Origin: Bacillota bacterium
GTDB lineage: Bacteria > Bacillota > Sulfobacillia > Sulfobacillales > Sulfobacillaceae
DNA length: 33,705 nucleotides
Reading direction: 5' to 3'
Assembly: GCA_021797515.1 (NCBI GenBank)
Contig: JAJZZP010000060.1
Location: forward strand, 1-33,705
Under the pieces are notes generated by a model, which searched no databases, was not told where the DNA came from, and saw only the letters and a program-made list of their open reading frames with translations. The first letter of the stretch is position 1, and every line of letters starts with the position of its first letter. Shown here one piece after another: positions 33,102-33,705 of this stretch. The translations under genes and the position numbers were made by a program.

Positions 33102-33490
33102 TCGCGCAACGGCTCAGTGACGAGCTTGTGGAGTACCCTCCGATGGATAGCCGGCTAATGGCCCGAAAAATCCGTGGCACGATGAAGCAAGAAGGTGGCG
33201 TCAAATTTGGTCAGGCATGAACAGAAATGGGTAAGCCCGTCACAACGGAATGGAGATGCCGCAGGAACTCGAAGCGAAGTTTAAGTTTGCTATATACTCG
33301 GCAAAAACCATTTGAAATAGAGGATCGGTTGGCAGATACTTTACGCGTAAAGGTACGTCGTTTTTGAGGCAGGAATGTTGTTTAGAAGAGGCACCCAATC
33401 GCGGTTGGCCGCAACGTCAAGTTTTCCAGTCGAACAAACGAGGCAATGGGGTCAATAGACCCTAACGTGCTCCTGACGTGAATACCCAGA
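33102..33490. other. Stretch between two insertion-sequence remnants
   Basis: No intact gene. The left part probably contains the right end of the IS607-type element. The plus strand around 33119-33220 has short fragments that could be old coding DNA. I could not place an exact element boundary or target repeat. Confidence 0.4.
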
Positions 33491-33492
33491 AG

Positions 33493-33516
33493 CGCCCTTT
33501 CGCTCGCGAAAGGGCG
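33493..33516. repeat. Perfect 10-bp hairpin next to the IS630 transposase end
   Basis: CGCCCTTTCG (33493-33502) pairs exactly with CGAAAGGGCG (33507-33516) around a CTCG loop. It lies about 40 bp past the stop codon of the IS630-family transposase, so it could be its terminator or part of the element's end. Confidence 0.5.
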
Positions 33517-33556
33517 ACGGCGGCACGAGGTGTTGCGAGGTGGGGCCACGCGGCTC

Positions 33557-33705
33557 TTACAGAAAGCAGAGGCGTTTTCGGATGGCCTCGGGGTCTTGAT
33601 TGACGGGCTCGATGAATCCGTGGACCGCGTCAAAAATCTGCTGGACCGACTTAAAGAAGACATGATAAATGACCGATCGTTTCATCCATCCCCACAAGGC
33701 TTCAA
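33557..33705 (-). CDS. IS630-family transposase, C-terminal part (continues outside window)
   Basis: The minus strand enters at the right edge with EALWGWMKRSVIYHVFFKSV and continues QQIFDAVHGFIEPVNQDPEA to a TAA at 33559-33557. This matches the C-terminal end of IS630/Tc1-type DDE transposases, where the last catalytic acid sits in 'LNPIExLWxxxK'; the Glu visible here would be that acid. The 5' part lies outside the window, so whether the gene is intact cannot be told. Confidence 0.8.
   Translation of the reverse strand, partial: EALWGWMKRSVIYHVFFKSVQQIFDAVHGFIEPVNQDPEAIRKRLCFL

Noticed and set aside
33382..33663. 93-residue Ser/Arg-rich minus-strand frame
   Set aside because: It overlaps the IS630 transposase end in another frame, which has clear family motifs.
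1..33705. CRISPR arrays, tRNA and rRNA genes
   Set aside because: I saw no regularly spaced repeats, no cloverleaf with conserved T-loop, and no rRNA motifs by eye; a dedicated scan (tRNAscan, CRISPR finder) would settle it.

Overview
The window looks like chromosomal DNA of a moderately thermophilic, acidophilic Firmicute of the Sulfobacillus type. This is an inference from gene content (tricorn-type protease, YtpB-like terpene synthase, coproporphyrin-type haem genes, YtxH/DUF948/DUF1540 proteins, a ydaO-type riboswitch, strong AGGAGG-type ribosome binding sites), not from a marker gene. I see no rRNA, tRNA or CRISPR array.

Region 1 (1-7390) is worn-down accessory DNA around one housekeeping operon. 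It opens with the tail of a probable transposase. Two broken acyl-CoA synthetase genes (about 408-870 and 1770-2184) flank a short-chain dehydrogenase on the same strand, which looks like a decayed acyl/terpenoid degradation cluster. The haem operon hemE-hemH-hemY (5984 down to 2669) is intact and joined by ATGA overlaps, but hemE has no ordinary start codon. About 1.4 kb upstream of hemE (6020-7300) holds only broken frames.

Region 2 (7391-21928) is dense and conserved: a secreted-repeat lipoprotein, an isoprenylcysteine methyltransferase-like protein, a zinc-ribbon miniprotein, then a peptide/translation-hygiene operon (YbaK deacylase, pyroglutamyl peptidase, 1073-residue tricorn protease), a YtpB-type sesquarterpene synthase and a membrane protein. 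On the minus strand a tight five-gene run follows: cystathionine synthase/lyase, a J-domain protein with a B-box zinc finger, aldehyde dehydrogenase, PolB-like exonuclease, RecQ. A lipoprotein and a DUF962/Mpo1-like protein close the block.

Region 3 (21929-27500) holds a small DUF1540 protein, a decayed stretch with an IS200/IS605-like end, a secreted cell-wall protein (two peptidoglycan-binding repeats plus a 3D domain) under a clear cyclic-di-AMP (ydaO) riboswitch, a GtrA/glycosyltransferase pair and a YtxH/DUF948 pair.

Region 4 (27510-32456) contains the most interesting system: a family 1 encapsulin shell gene directly downstream of a 270-residue protein made of two fused ferritin-like four-helix units, ending in a peptide that resembles an encapsulin cargo-loading tag. 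A Nudix hydrolase follows on the same strand. Two tandem copies of a 10-bp near-palindrome lie upstream. A coiled-coil protein and anhydro-MurNAc kinase (anmK) come next.

Region 5 (32457-33705) is mobile debris: an IS607-type element with a truncated serine recombinase and a tnpB that has lost its middle, then the 3' end of an IS630-family transposase running off the window.
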